A DNA stretch of 64,000 nt from Levilinea saccharolytica (GCF_001306035.1 NZ_LGCM01000045.1:1-64000), one strand, 5' to 3'; counted from the first letter of the stretch, positions 17,269 through 26,349 are shown. The notes: a model not told the origin generated them from the sequence alone. Numbers and translations: made by a program.

Positions 17269-20070
17269 TTAAAGGGTTGGGTCAGCGGCGGCGCGCAGAG
17301 CCGCCAGCAGTTTCTCGGGGGTCACAGGCAGCTCCGTCATCCACACCCCCACCGCGTCGTGAATGGCGTTCACCACCGCCGGAGCAGTGGGTGAGATGGT
17401 CAATTCGCCCATACCCTTGGCCCCAAACGGCCCCAGCACATGCGGGTCTTCAATGATGATGGGTTCAATTTCGGGCAGGTCGCGAAAACGCAGCAGCCCC
17501 AGGTCTTTGAATTTCAGCGTTTTCGGCAGGCCGTTTTCCACCACAAAGGATTCGCTCAGGGCGTAGCCCAGGCCCTGCACAATGGCCCCTTCGATCTGGC
17601 CAATGACGTTGCGGCGCGAGATGGTGCGGCCCACATCGTGGGCGGCGATCACTTTGAGCACGCGTACCGCGCCGGTTTCGGGCTGCACGGCCACCAGAGC
17701 GGCCTGCACGCCGTAATCGTAGGCAAAATGCAGCGGCGGGCGCTTTTCGGTGGGCTGAGCGGGTGAATAGCCAGGTTGGTCGGCGGTGGTGGGGGGGTCG
17801 TAGGTGATGCGCGCCTCAAAGCGCGGGCCGCTGGCAGCCAGGGTTTGCAGGTCAATCAGGCGGCGCCCGCTGGAAAGCTGCACAAAGGCCCGTTCGCGCA
17901 GGGCCAGGTCCTCCACCGGCACGCCAAATTCTTCCGAGACAGTTTTCCAGAGCTGTTCGCGCACGGCCTCGGCAGCCCGCAAAGCCGCATTGCCGGAGAT
18001 GAAGGTCTGGCGCGAGGCTGTGGTGACCCCGCCGGGCGGGTCGTAGCGCGTGTCGGCGGTGTGGACGGCCACATCCTGGGTGGGAATGCCCAATGCGCGC
18101 GCCGTGATCATGACAATGGCGTCGTTGATGCCCTGACCCATGTCGGTGGCCCCGTGGCGCACCAAAAAACGCCCATCCGCCTCCAGAGACACGCTGGCCC
18201 CGGCGGAATCGGGCAGATTCTGCCCCAGGCCCACGTTTTTGTAGGCAGCAGCCACGCCCACCCCCAGTTTTTCCCCCGGCAGCAGTTGCGGGGGCGGGGT
18301 TTTGGCCAGGGCCTCGCGCACGGCCAGCAAACAGGCCTTGATGCTCACACCGACTTCGTGGGTGAGGATGTCGCCGGTGATGGTGGCCTGCCCCACTTCC
18401 AGGGCGTTGCGCAGGCGAAATTCGATGGGGTCCAGGCCCAGCGCGTCAGCCAGCTTCTGCATTTGAATTTCAGAAGCGAAGGCCACCTGGGGGCTGCCAA
18501 AACCGCGAAAGGCCCCGGCGACGGCGTTGTTGGTGTGCACGGCCAGCGAATCCACCTGAGCGTGGGGAACGACATACGGCCCGCAGGAAAATACGCAGGC
18601 ACGGAAGAGCACCGCCTCGCCTACCGAGGCGTAGGGGCCGGTATCGCCGACAATATAGGCTTCGGCGGCGGTCAGCTTGCCGCTGCGGTCGGCGCCGGTG
18701 CGGTAGCGCATGCGCAGGGCGTGGCGCTTGGTGCTGACCGCCAGGGACTCGGCCCGCGTCCACTGCACTTTCACCGGCCGACCGGTGTGATAGGCCCCCA
18801 GGGCGGCGTGGATCTGTCCGGCGATGTCCTCTTTGCCGCCAAAACCGCCGCCCATGAACTGGTGGGCGATGCGCACGCGCTCTTCGGGCAGGCCCAGGGC
18901 GGCGGCCACCTGATGCCGGTCTTCCATCGGGCCTTGTGTGCCGCAGTACAGGGTGAGGCTCCCGTCGCTTTCGGGCACGGCGGTGCTGCATTCGATTTCC
19001 ATATAAGCGTGTTCCACAAAGGGCACGCTGTACTCACCTTCCACGATCACATCCGCAGCGGCGAAACCCTCCGCCACATCCCCTTTGCGCGTGCGGTGGT
19101 GGGCCAGCACGTTAGCCTCTTCCGGGTGGGCCAGCCGCAGACGTTCATGCAGAACGGGGGCGTCCGCAGCCAGGGCCTGCTGGGGGCTGGTGAGCACTGG
19201 CAGCGGCTCCAGGGCAAAATCCACCGCGGCGGCTGCGGCAGCGGCCTGCTCGGGACTTTCGGCCACAACCACCGCCAACACGTCCCCCACATGACGCACT
19301 TCGTCGCCGGGGCTGAGGAAAATGGGCTGATCAAAAACAAAAATGCCGAAGGCATTCGCCCCCGGCACTTCTTTGCGGGTCAAAATCTTCGCCACCCCGG
19401 GCATGCTCTCGGCCTGCGACACATCCAGGCGGGTGAGGCGGGCGTGGGCAGCTCCGGCGCGCACAGCCTGGGCATAGAGCATATTGGGGAAGCGCAGGTC
19501 GGCCGTGTAGGGCATTTTGCCGGTCAGGCGGGCCAACAGGCGCTCTTCGGCGGCGGTGTCAGCGGGGGTCCAGGTGCTGGGCTGGTCGCCGCGCAGAATG
19601 GCCGCCGCCCGCTGCACAGAGCGGTCCATGCGGTTGAGTCCGGCGCAGCGGCAGATGACAGTCGAGAGGGCGCGCTCGATCTCTTTTTCGGTGGGGTTCA
19701 GGTTCTCGTCCAGCAAAGCCTTGGCCGAAAGCAGGGCGCCGGGGGCGCAGTAACCGCATTGAAAAATGCCGTCCTGCACCACGGTTTGCAGCAGAGGGTG
19801 AGGAATCTGCTCTGGGCTTATCTGCAGGGCCTCGATGGTTTCCACCCGCGCCCCAGACAGGTTTTTGATGGGCGTCAGGCAGGCGCGGCGCGCCTTGCCG
19901 TTGACAATGAGCGTGCAGGCCCCGCAGGTGCCCTCGCTGTCACAAGACCATTTGGTTCCGGTGAGGCCCAACACATCGCGCAGGTAGCGCAGCAAAGACC
20001 AGTTCCAATAGCGTTCGGGGATTTCGAGAGGCTGCTGATTGACCGTCAGGGAAAGGGTGGGGTCTGCCAT
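17269..20070 (-). CDS. Fused [2Fe-2S]/molybdopterin oxidoreductase (aldehyde oxidase/xanthine dehydrogenase family, FAD-less)
   Basis: 933 residues. N-terminal ferredoxin-like domain with cluster ligands C43, C49, C52, C64, then a second [2Fe-2S] domain with C105, C108, C140, C142, then the large molybdenum domain with GGGFGGKE, the GAFRGFG loop and catalytic Glu in GAKGMGE (E889). No FAD domain is present or adjacent. The layout matches single-chain aldehyde oxidoreductases of the Desulfovibrio Mop type or selenium-dependent xanthine dehydrogenases. The first Cys pair is spaced CX5C instead of the usual CX4C. No signal peptide. Substrate (aldehyde, purine or N-heterocycle) is open. SD GAGGA precedes the ATG. 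Confidence 0.92.
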   Translation of the reverse strand: MADPTLSLTVNQQPLEIPERYWNWSLLRYLRDVLGLTGTKWSCDSEGTCGACTLIVNGKARRACLTPIKNLSGARVETIEALQISPEQIPHPLLQTVVQDGIFQCGYCAPGALLSAKALLDENLNPTEKEIERALSTVICRCAGLNRMDRSVQRAAAILRGDQPSTWTPADTAAEERLLARLTGKMPYTADLRFPNMLYAQAVRAGAAHARLTRLDVSQAESMPGVAKILTRKEVPGANAFGIFVFDQPIFLSPGDEVRHVGDVLAVVVAESPEQAAAAAAAVDFALEPLPVLTSPQQALAADAPVLHERLRLAHPEEANVLAHHRTRKGDVAEGFAAADVIVEGEYSVPFVEHAYMEIECSTAVPESDGSLTLYCGTQGPMEDRHQVAAALGLPEERVRIAHQFMGGGFGGKEDIAGQIHAALGAYHTGRPVKVQWTRAESLAVSTKRHALRMRYRTGADRSGKLTAAEAYIVGDTGPYASVGEAVLFRACVFSCGPYVVPHAQVDSLAVHTNNAVAGAFRGFGSPQVAFASEIQMQKLADALGLDPIEFRLRNALEVGQATITGDILTHEVGVSIKACLLAVREALAKTPPPQLLPGEKLGVGVAAAYKNVGLGQNLPDSAGASVSLEADGRFLVRHGATDMGQGINDAIVMITARALGIPTQDVAVHTADTRYDPPGGVTTASRQTFISGNAALRAAEAVREQLWKTVSEEFGVPVEDLALRERAFVQLSSGRRLIDLQTLAASGPRFEARITYDPPTTADQPGYSPAQPTEKRPPLHFAYDYGVQAALVAVQPETGAVRVLKVIAAHDVGRTISRRNVIGQIEGAIVQGLGYALSESFVVENGLPKTLKFKDLGLLRFRDLPEIEPIIIEDPHVLGPFGAKGMGELTISPTAPAVVNAIHDAVGVWMTELPVTPEKLLAALRAAADPTL

Positions 20071-20120
20071 TCGTCCTCACATAAGGTTAAGGGTCTTCCA
20101 GCGGATAAGGGGCGCAAAAA

Positions 20121-20126
20121 ATTATA
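20121..20126 (-). promoter_or_regulatory. -10 element of the molybdo-enzyme gene
   Basis: TATAAT on the minus strand, 50 nt before the ATG at 20070, in the 108-nt gap after the photolyase gene. The -35 is weak. Confidence 0.5.
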
Positions 20127-20178
20127 CCTGAGAAACAGGCAGATGAATATCCAGACATCTAGTACACTGGGCGCGGAG

Positions 20179-21546
20179 TTAAGTCGGGCGGTAGAGGCGC
20201 AAGGCGCGTTCGCGGGCAGCGGCATGATCCACGATGGGCGGGGGGTAATTGGCGGCGCGGCGCTCGCCAGGGGTCAAATGGTTGGGGTCGTGCAGGCCCG
20301 CCAGCGAGGCGCGGGCCAGTTCCGGCAGCCAGCGGCGGATATACACGCCCTGGGGGTCAAATTTGGCGCTCTGCAGGCTGGGGTTAAAAATGCGGAAATA
20401 CGGGGCGGCGTCCGTGCCCGTTCCCGCGGCCCACTGCCAGCCGCCGTTGTTGGCGGCCGGGTCGCCGTCCACCAGGTTGCGCATGAACCATCGCTCGCCT
20501 GCCTGCCAGTTGATCAGCAGGTCTTTGGTGAGGAAGGAGGCCACGATCATGCGGGCACGGTTGTGCATCCAGCCGGTGGCAGCCAACTGGCGCATGGCGG
20601 CGTCCACCACCGGGTAACCCGTGCGGCCTTGCTGCCAGGCTTCCAGCTCAGCAGGGGCGTTTCGCCAGGGCACGCCGCGCAAGCCGGGGTTGAAAGCCGT
20701 TTGCATCACAAAGGGGAAGGCGTAAAGAATGGCGTGATAAAACTCGCGCCAGATCAGCTCGTTCAGCCAGGTTTCGGCCCCGCGGCGGGCCTGGGGGTGG
20801 GGAGCCAGCCGGGCGGACTCCAGGGCAGCCCAGGCGGCCTTGCGCGCCGAGAGCATGCCGAAGCGCAGGTAGGGCGAAAGGGCAGAGGTGCCCTCCAGAT
20901 CCATGCGGTCGCGCGTATCAGCATAAGCGGCGATGCGCTCGTCCAGAAAAGCTCCCAGTCGGCGGTTGGCTTCGGCCTCGCCCGCGGGAAAATCCGCTGG
21001 GGCGGGGGTGGTGGGGATGGGTAAGGAGGTGAGCGCATCCGGCACGGCGGGCAAGCGCGCCGGAGCAGGCTGGGGCGCGCCGGGGAAGGGCAGGGCTTTC
21101 CAGGCTTTACTGTAGGGAGTGAAAACTGTGTAAGGGGAGCCGTCGGCCTTGCGCACCTGCCCGGCGGGGAACACTGTGGCGCCGGTGACCAGGCGCAGGG
21201 TGAGGGCCGCGGCCGCCTGGGCGTCGCGGCGGCGGGCGTAGGGGCTGATGTCCTCTTCAGCATACACGGCGCTGGCCCCGCTTTCGGCGCTCAGATGGGC
21301 CAGAACTTCCACAGGCGGGCCTTCACGCACCACCAGGCGGCTGCCGCGGTCGCGTAAGTCAGCATCCAGGGCGCGCAGACCGGCAAAGAGGAAGGCCTGA
21401 CGTTTTTCAGCGGGGCGCGCCATCAGAGTGGGGTCGAGAATGAACACCGGCACAACCCGGCGGTCGCCGTTGAGCGCCAACCGCAAGGCGGGGTTATCTT
21501 CCAGGCGCAGATCGCGCCGCAGCCACCAAAGGACAGTATCGGTCAT
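20179..21546 (-). CDS. phrB: Deoxyribodipyrimidine photolyase, class I
   Basis: 455 residues from the ATG at 21546, with GGGAGG upstream; extra in-frame codons upstream have no SD. N-terminal antenna domain ([16 protein letters not shown]), C-terminal FAD domain with [42 protein letters not shown] and APYFRIFNP. These are standard CPD photolyase residues for flavin and dimer binding, rather than cryptochrome-DASH. It repairs UV dimers using blue light. The terminator of a small transcription unit ends ~70 nt upstream of its ATG, so expression could depend on read-through. Confidence 0.94.
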   Translation of the reverse strand: MTDTVLWWLRRDLRLEDNPALRLALNGDRRVVPVFILDPTLMARPAEKRQAFLFAGLRALDADLRDRGSRLVVREGPPVEVLAHLSAESGASAVYAEEDISPYARRRDAQAAAALTLRLVTGATVFPAGQVRKADGSPYTVFTPYSKAWKALPFPGAPQPAPARLPAVPDALTSLPIPTTPAPADFPAGEAEANRRLGAFLDERIAAYADTRDRMDLEGTSALSPYLRFGMLSARKAAWAALESARLAPHPQARRGAETWLNELIWREFYHAILYAFPFVMQTAFNPGLRGVPWRNAPAELEAWQQGRTGYPVVDAAMRQLAATGWMHNRARMIVASFLTKDLLINWQAGERWFMRNLVDGDPAANNGGWQWAAGTGTDAAPYFRIFNPSLQSAKFDPQGVYIRRWLPELARASLAGLHDPNHLTPGERRAANYPPPIVDHAAARERALRLYRPT

Positions 21547-21616
21547 GGGTGCCTCCCAATGCAGTGTAAGAGCCGCGTCCGCGAGCAAACCCGCGGGGGT
21601 GGGAATGTGGGCTGTT

Positions 21617-21647
21617 TAAAAGAAGACCGCCCAAGGTGGGCGGCCTT
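21617..21647 (-). terminator. Intrinsic terminator of the small unit upstream of phrB
   Basis: On the minus strand an 11-bp stem including one G-U pair (arms 21637-21647 and 21623-21633), 3-nt loop, followed by CTTTT. It lies ~25 nt after the 17-codon ORF and ~70 nt before phrB, so it could be a terminator or an attenuator. Confidence 0.8.
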
Positions 21648-21654
21648 CCGTTTG

Positions 21655-21701
21655 GCTGCGGCATCAGTTGGCTAAACAGAAGCCAGGAGGGATGCCGCAG
21701 C
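21655..21701 (-). other. Long RNA hairpin overlapping the end of the small ORF
   Basis: Perfect 11-bp inverted repeat (21655-21665 with 21691-21701) with an inner 5-bp stem (21669-21673 with 21681-21685). The right arm and loop are coding, the left arm is after the stop. The loop side includes CCTCCTG (minus strand), complementary to the ORF's own SD. Confidence 0.7.
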
Positions 21702-21725
21702 GCTGGGTTGATAACTACTATCCAT
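21672..21725 (-). CDS. 17-residue ORF with consensus Shine-Dalgarno (leader peptide or small protein)
   Basis: ATG at 21725, TAG at 21672-21674; predicted product MDSSYQPSAAASLLASV. The SD AGGAGGTGAT (21733-21742) is a full 10-nt match to the anti-SD, better than almost any other in the window. It is framed by its own promoter (21796-21824) and terminator (21617-21647), making a ~170-nt transcript. The message also has CCTCCTG (21684-21690) complementary to CAGGAGG of the SD, and an alternative hairpin using the same bases. No homologue is recognised. It could be a regulatory leader for phrB, a stand-alone small protein, or a dual-function RNA. Confidence 0.6.
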   Translation of the reverse strand: MDSSYQPSAAASLLASV

Positions 21726-21795
21726 TGTTGACATCACCTCCTGTTCGTAAAGATGGCATGCGTGCGGGGGTGTAAAGGCGTGCCCCATTGATAGT

Positions 21796-21824
21796 AGTAT
21801 CCCTGATCCGATGCGAAAAGTCAA
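21796..21824 (-). promoter_or_regulatory. Strong promoter of the small unit
   Basis: Minus strand: TTGACT (21819-21824), 17-bp spacer, GATACT (21796-21801). Predicted start ~21789. GATAGTAGT at 21790-21798 overlaps the -10 and is repeated inverted at 21714-21722 just inside the ORF. Confidence 0.8.
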
Positions 21825-21882
21825 GTTAACAAAACCTCATGGTTCAGGATGTATAGGGTTTGCCCCCCGCTCCAATCTCCGC

Positions 21883-21888
21883 TACAAT
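21883..21888 (+). promoter_or_regulatory. -10 element of the racemase trio
   Basis: TACAAT 51 nt before the ATG at 21940. It is divergent from the small unit's promoter. The -35 is not clear. Confidence 0.45.
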
Positions 21889-21939
21889 CAAGATGACACC
21901 GCTGCGCCGGTGAATTTGTGAACCACAGGATAGCCCCTC

Positions 21940-23046
21940 ATGAAAATCGAACGAGCCGAAATTCGCATTGTCAAATTGCAGCTGCTGCACCCCTTTGAAA
22001 CCTCCTTTGGCGTGGAAACGGACAAATACGTGCCGCTGCTGCGCCTGTTTGGCGAGGGCTTGGAGGGGCTGGCCGAAGGGGTCATGGATCCCCAGCCCAT
22101 GTTCCGCGAGGAGTTCATCCCCGGCGCGCTGGCCCTGCTGCGCGAAGTCTTTTTGCCGCGCATTTTGGGGGTGGATTTGCAGCACCCCCAGGAGGTGATG
22201 GAGCGTCTGGCGCCGTTTCGGGGCAACCGCATGACCAAGGCCATGCTGGAGATGGGCGTTTGGGACCTGTGGGCCAAGCAGTTGGGCCTGCCGCTCTACC
22301 GGCTGTTGGGGGGCACGCGCACGCAAATTCCCGTGGGGGTCAGCCTGGGCATTCAGCCCTCGGCAGAGGCCACCCGCGACCTGGCCGGGGCGCATTTGGC
22401 CCAGGGCTACAAGCGCGTCAAGCTCAAAATCAAGCCGGGCTGGGATGTGCATGTGGTGGCGGCGGTGCGCGAGGCTTTTCCGCAGGCCGATTTGACCGTG
22501 GACGCCAATTCGGCTTACACCCTCAGCGACCTGCCCACCCTGCGCGCCCTGGATGCCTTTGACCTGGATTACATGGAACAGCCCCTGGCCTATGACGATC
22601 TGCACGACCACGCCAAACTGCAGGCCCAAATCCGCACCCCGCTGTGCCTGGATGAATCCATTTTAAGCGCGGCGGATGCGCGCAAGGCCCTCGAATCCGG
22701 CGCGGGGCGGGTGATTAACATTAAAGTTGGGCGGGTGGGCGGCCTGTTGGAGGCGCGGCGCGTACACGACGTGGCCGCGGCCTTTGGCGCGCCGGTGTGG
22801 TGCGGCGGCATGTTGGAAAGCGGGGTGGGGCGGGCCCACAATATCCACCTGGCCACCCTGGAAAACTTCCGCAAGCCCGGCGACACCAGCTCCAGCAGCC
22901 GCTACTGGAAGCGCGACCTGGTCAACGAAGCCCTGGAGACCCAAAACGGGATGATGCCCGTTCCTGCTGGCCCCGGCATTGGCGTGACCCTGGACATGGC
23001 CTATGTCGATCAGCTCACCCTGTCGCGCGAGGAATTCCGCCCATGA
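21940..23046 (+). CDS. N-acylamino acid racemase / o-succinylbenzoate synthase (enolase superfamily)
   Basis: 368 residues. Capping domain ([12 protein letters not shown]), then the barrel with KLKIKPG (acid/base Lys), [15 protein letters not shown] and LDES metal ligands, and the opposing Lys in NIKVGRVGG. This family carries both OSBS (MenC) and N-succinylamino acid racemase activity. The neighbours, a coupled GNAT and an M20 hydrolase, match the trio known from Geobacillus for irreversible D- to L-amino acid conversion, and no other menaquinone gene is near, so racemase is the better call. Its TGA overlaps the next ATG. Confidence 0.9.
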   Translation: MKIERAEIRIVKLQLLHPFETSFGVETDKYVPLLRLFGEGLEGLAEGVMDPQPMFREEFIPGALALLREVFLPRILGVDLQHPQEVMERLAPFRGNRMTKAMLEMGVWDLWAKQLGLPLYRLLGGTRTQIPVGVSLGIQPSAEATRDLAGAHLAQGYKRVKLKIKPGWDVHVVAAVREAFPQADLTVDANSAYTLSDLPTLRALDAFDLDYMEQPLAYDDLHDHAKLQAQIRTPLCLDESILSAADARKALESGAGRVINIKVGRVGGLLEARRVHDVAAAFGAPVWCGGMLESGVGRAHNIHLATLENFRKPGDTSSSSRYWKRDLVNEALETQNGMMPVPAGPGIGVTLDMAYVDQLTLSREEFRP

Positions 23047-23879
23047 GAGAGCTGGACACCTCACGGGGCAAATTGACCCTGCGCGAGCTGGCCGGGGCGC
23101 GTGAGATGGTGGAGGCCGAACAGGTGCAGTTGGCCGTGTGGGGGGCCGATACCTACCCGGAGTGCAAAGAGGTGCTCATCGCCGTCCAATTCAGCGGGGG
23201 GCTGGTGGCGGGGGCTTTTGCGCCGGACGGGCGCATGGTGGGCTTCAGCTTCAGCCTGCCCACGCGTGAGCCGGAGGTGCAGCATTCTCACCGCCTGGCG
23301 GTGCTGCCCGAATGGCGCGGCCAGGGCATTGGTGCGGCCCTCAAATGGTTCCAGCGCGATTGGTGCCTGGAGCGCGGCGTGACCCTGGTGCAGTGGACGG
23401 TGGACCCGCTGCGGGCGGAGAACGCCGAGCTGAACATCCGCCACCTGGGGGCCTCCAGCCGCGAATATCTGGTGGATTATTACGGCACCATGCAGGGCAT
23501 TGACAGCGGTGCGCCCACCGACCGGCTGCTGGTGGATTGGCCCTTGGCCAGCCCGCGGACGGCAGCCCTGGCCCTGGGCACCCCGCCGGATGCGGGCTTT
23601 GCGGACGCCGAGCCGGTGAACGTGGTGGCCGACGGTCAGCCCACTGCGCTTTATCTGGGCTTGACTGCGCCGCGGCTGCTGCTGCGCCTGCCAGAGCGCT
23701 TCACCCGCCTGGCCGACAACGACCCTCAGCTCGCCCTGGAATGGCGCCTGCACAGCCGCCAGCTCTTTCTGCATTATTTTGAGCGCGGCTACGCCCTTAC
23801 CGGCTTCACCCGTGTGGGCGGCCCGGCCTATTTATTGGAAAAACAAGAGGAGAGACATCATGTCACACCTGCCCATTGA
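23043..23879 (+). CDS. GNAT N-acetyl/succinyltransferase
   Basis: 278 residues from the ATG at 23043, which overlaps the racemase stop as ATGA. The acetyl-CoA loop is [20 protein letters not shown] (Q/RxxGxG/A type) near residue 85-105; the second half is a divergent GNAT-like region. In the proposed pathway it N-acylates (probably N-succinylates) amino acids to make the racemase substrate. Overlaps the M20 gene by 20 nt, so all three are translationally linked. Confidence 0.85.
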   Translation: MRELDTSRGKLTLRELAGAREMVEAEQVQLAVWGADTYPECKEVLIAVQFSGGLVAGAFAPDGRMVGFSFSLPTREPEVQHSHRLAVLPEWRGQGIGAALKWFQRDWCLERGVTLVQWTVDPLRAENAELNIRHLGASSREYLVDYYGTMQGIDSGAPTDRLLVDWPLASPRTAALALGTPPDAGFADAEPVNVVADGQPTALYLGLTAPRLLLRLPERFTRLADNDPQLALEWRLHSRQLFLHYFERGYALTGFTRVGGPAYLLEKQEERHHVTPAH

Positions 23880-24996
23880 GTTCTTTGCCCGCCGTGAGGC
23901 GGAAATGTTGGCGCTGCTGGGCGAGCTGGTGAACTGCGAATCGCCCTCCACCGAGAAACCCGCCGTGGACGCCCTGGGACGGCGGCTGGCGGAGATTTTG
24001 GGCGGCCTGCCCGGCACGGTGGAAACCTTTCCACAGACGCAAAGCGGAAACCATCTGCTCTACCGCTGGGGCGGGGATGATCGCCCGCTGCTGATCCTTT
24101 GCCACATGGACACCGTGTTTGACCTGGGCACCACCGCGCAAAGGCCCTTCCGCGTGGAGGGAGAGCGGGCCTATGGGCCAGGCGTGCTGGATATGAAGGC
24201 CGGCATCGCCATGGCCGTCACCGCGCTGCGCGCGCTGCACGAAACCCCCGGCGGGCCGGGCCTGCCCGTGCAGCTGCTGATCAACTCCGATGAAGAAATC
24301 GGCAGCACGTCATCGCGGGCGCTGATTGAAAAACTGGCTGCACAGGCGCGGGCCGTGCTGGTGCTGGAACCGGCCACCCCCAGCGGAGCCATCAAGACCT
24401 CGCGCAAGGGGGTCGGCGACCTGAGGATCGAGACCCAGGGGACGGCAGCGCACGCCGGGGCAGCCCACGCCGAGGGGCGCAACGCCATCGAAGAGCTGGC
24501 CCACCACATCCTGGCCGCCCAGGCCCTCACGGATTACAGCCGGGGCACCACCGTGAACGTGGGGGTCATCCGCGGGGGCACGCGCAGCAACGTGGTCCCC
24601 GATGCGGCTGAGGCCGAGGTGGATTTCCGTGTGACGCAGATGGAAGAGGCCCTCCGCCTGGAGGAATGGGCGCGCAGCCGCACCCCCCAGGTGGTGGGAA
24701 CCGGAGTGCGCGTGCGCTACGAGCTGAACCGCCCGCCCATGCCGCGCGACACCTTGATGGAAGTCTGCTACGCCAAAGCCTTCGCCCTGGCGGTGCAGCT
24801 GGGCTTTTTCCTGAACGAAGAAGCCGTGGGGGGCGCTTCGGACGCCAATTTTGTCGCCCCGCTGGGCGTGCCCGTCTTGGACGGTCTGGGGGCGGTGGGC
24901 GACGGCGCCCATTCGGACCGCGAATTCATTATGGTTCCGTCCCTGGCCGAACGCACCGCCCTCGTGGCCGCCCTCATCCAGAGCTGGCAGGAATAA
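23860..24996 (+). CDS. M20 family metallopeptidase (predicted N-acyl-L-amino acid deacylase)
   Basis: 378 residues from the ATG at 23860 (AAGAGGAGAG upstream). Metal/catalytic motifs: LCHMDTV, GPGVLDMKAG, NSDEEIGS, and HSDREF near the C terminus; dimerisation insert around GTAAHAGAAHAEGRNAI. M20 enzymes of this type (ArgE/DapE/CPG2-like) remove acyl groups from amino acids. With the preceding racemase and acyltransferase it would hydrolyse only the L-acyl product, pulling the conversion forward. Carboxypeptidase G2-like activity is the alternative. Confidence 0.88.
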   Translation: MSHLPIEFFARREAEMLALLGELVNCESPSTEKPAVDALGRRLAEILGGLPGTVETFPQTQSGNHLLYRWGGDDRPLLILCHMDTVFDLGTTAQRPFRVEGERAYGPGVLDMKAGIAMAVTALRALHETPGGPGLPVQLLINSDEEIGSTSSRALIEKLAAQARAVLVLEPATPSGAIKTSRKGVGDLRIETQGTAAHAGAAHAEGRNAIEELAHHILAAQALTDYSRGTTVNVGVIRGGTRSNVVPDAAEAEVDFRVTQMEEALRLEEWARSRTPQVVGTGVRVRYELNRPPMPRDTLMEVCYAKAFALAVQLGFFLNEEAVGGASDANFVAPLGVPVLDGLGAVGDGAHSDREFIMVPSLAERTALVAALIQSWQE

Positions 24997-25002
24997 CCCG
25001 CG

Positions 25003-25047
25003 GGAAAAATCAAAAAAATCCGAGGGTCTGCGCGTGCAGGCCCTCGG
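25003..25047. terminator. Terminator between convergent genes
   Basis: 7-bp stem (25020-25026 with 25041-25047) with an inner CTGC/GCAG pairing. On the minus strand it is followed by ATTTTTTT, so it is strong for the DUF3048 gene; on the plus strand the T-run is weak. Confidence 0.8.
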
Positions 25048-25100
25048 TTGGGTTTAACCTGGGTTTTATTGCATCCGCCAGGGATCAGCGCAAAGCGAGG

Positions 25101-26255
25101 CTACGGCACCGGTTGGAAAGTGAAAACCCAGTCAGCGCCCTCCTGGCGCACGGCGCTGTCATCCTCCAACAGCGAGAACCAGGTCTGGCCGGGTTTCATG
25201 GGCACGGGCTGTCCGCTCTCATCCACCAGACGCAGCACATCTTCCGCCGCGTCACGCTGCCAGCGCACGCGGAAGAGCTGGCCGTCGCGGGCCAGGTCCG
25301 CCGGGCCGCTGCCCAGCAGTTCGGCCTGATACACCTCGGCCCCGGCCTTAACGCGCTCATACGGCACCCACAGCACGACCACATTCTCCGCGCCGATCGG
25401 CTGACCGTTGGCGCGGTCCACGGCGGCGGTGTACACCGGCTTGTCGCGGTTCAGGTCGTCCTGAGCGTCGGCGAAACGCAAATAGCGCCCGCTGGCGGGG
25501 TCGTAATCCCAACGGTTGTACATGCCGCCCGAAAAGCGCACAAACACGCGCTCGGCTTTTTCACCCCCCGCGGGCGGCGCGGCGCTGAAGACCATGCCGT
25601 TCAGCTCCTGCGGGCTGTCATCCATGCCGTAGCGCTGGTAAACCTCCGGCAGCAGGCTGAGGTTCACCAGCAGGCTGTTGCGGCCGGTGGGATCGTAACG
25701 GAAGAGGGCCGGGGCGGTGTTGGGGCCTTCGCGGATCAGGCGCTCCTGAAAATCAGATTCCAACAGCAGGTCAAACAGCTCATCGTACGCGCCGCCAAAG
25801 ATCAGAAAGGATTTGTACATCTGCACCAGGGGGATATCAATATGGCGGGCGGAACGGATGGGACCCACGGCGGTGGGCTGCTGGCCGTAAAAGAGGGCCG
25901 CAAAGCGCGTGTCGCCGTATTCTATGTAGTATTCAAACACCAGATCGGCCTGCGAAAGGCCCCACTGCGGGCGGTCTTCGCGCGGCACATTCTGCACCTT
26001 CACCAGCACCGGGCGGCGCAGCAGCAGCTCTGGCGCGGCCGGGGGCAGGCCGGTGAGGGGGTTCAGCGCTGGGCCGCTGGGCGAGGGCGCAGCCGTGGGG
26101 CCCAGGGTGGGGCTGGGCAAAGCGGGGTTGGCGGCGGGTGCGGCGGGCTGGCCGGGGGCGGCGGTGGGGGCAAGAGCGGCGGGCGCGGGGGCACAAGCCC
26201 CCAGCAGCAGAGCAGCCGCCAGCATGGTTTTGGCAAAAGTCTGCAGAGGGTTCAA
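25101..26255 (-). CDS. DUF3048 lipoprotein (YerB-like)
   Basis: 384 residues from a TTG at 26255 with AAGGAGAT 5-7 nt upstream. Signal peptide with lipobox LLGAC (C21), an Ala/Pro-rich linker to ~60, then the DUF3048 domain (NPLTGLP, RPVLVKVQN, QADLVFEYYIE, GPIRSARHIDIPL). The protein would be anchored outside the membrane. Function of the family is unknown; Bacillus YerB is a member. Has its own strong promoter at 26279-26307. Confidence 0.88.
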   Translation of the reverse strand: MNPLQTFAKTMLAAALLLGACAPAPAALAPTAAPGQPAAPAANPALPSPTLGPTAAPSPSGPALNPLTGLPPAAPELLLRRPVLVKVQNVPREDRPQWGLSQADLVFEYYIEYGDTRFAALFYGQQPTAVGPIRSARHIDIPLVQMYKSFLIFGGAYDELFDLLLESDFQERLIREGPNTAPALFRYDPTGRNSLLVNLSLLPEVYQRYGMDDSPQELNGMVFSAAPPAGGEKAERVFVRFSGGMYNRWDYDPASGRYLRFADAQDDLNRDKPVYTAAVDRANGQPIGAENVVVLWVPYERVKAGAEVYQAELLGSGPADLARDGQLFRVRWQRDAAEDVLRLVDESGQPVPMKPGQTWFSLLEDDSAVRQEGADWVFTFQPVP

Positions 26256-26278
26256 GCGGATCTCCTTTACTGAAGGGG

Positions 26279-26307
26279 ATCATACCCGATTTTGTGGCGC
26301 GTGCCAA
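26279..26307 (-). promoter_or_regulatory. Promoter of the DUF3048 lipoprotein
   Basis: Minus strand: TTGGCA (26302-26307), 17-bp spacer, TATGAT (26279-26284). It is back to back with the promoter of the divergent DUF2085 gene. Confidence 0.75.
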
Positions 26308-26312
26308 TGCAC

Positions 26313-26341
26313 TTGCGCGCAGGCCCATTCACCTCTATAAT
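26313..26341 (+). promoter_or_regulatory. Promoter of the DUF2085 gene, probably leaderless
   Basis: TTGCGC (26313-26318), 17-bp spacer, TATAAT (26336-26341). The expected start ~26348 is only ~2 nt before the ATG at 26350, and no SD fits between. Confidence 0.7.
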
Positions 26342-26349
26342 GAACCATA

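Noticed and set aside
17776-21024. 1082-codon open frame on the plus strand
   Set aside because: It lies antisense to the molybdo-enzyme and photolyase genes, whose motifs are clear. Long antisense frames are expected in GC-rich coding DNA; the translation is low-complexity with no domain.
21600-21830. Known riboswitch class upstream of phrB
   Set aside because: I could not match it to a cobalamin, TPP, SAM, FMN or glycine core; the SD-ORF-terminator layout fits better.
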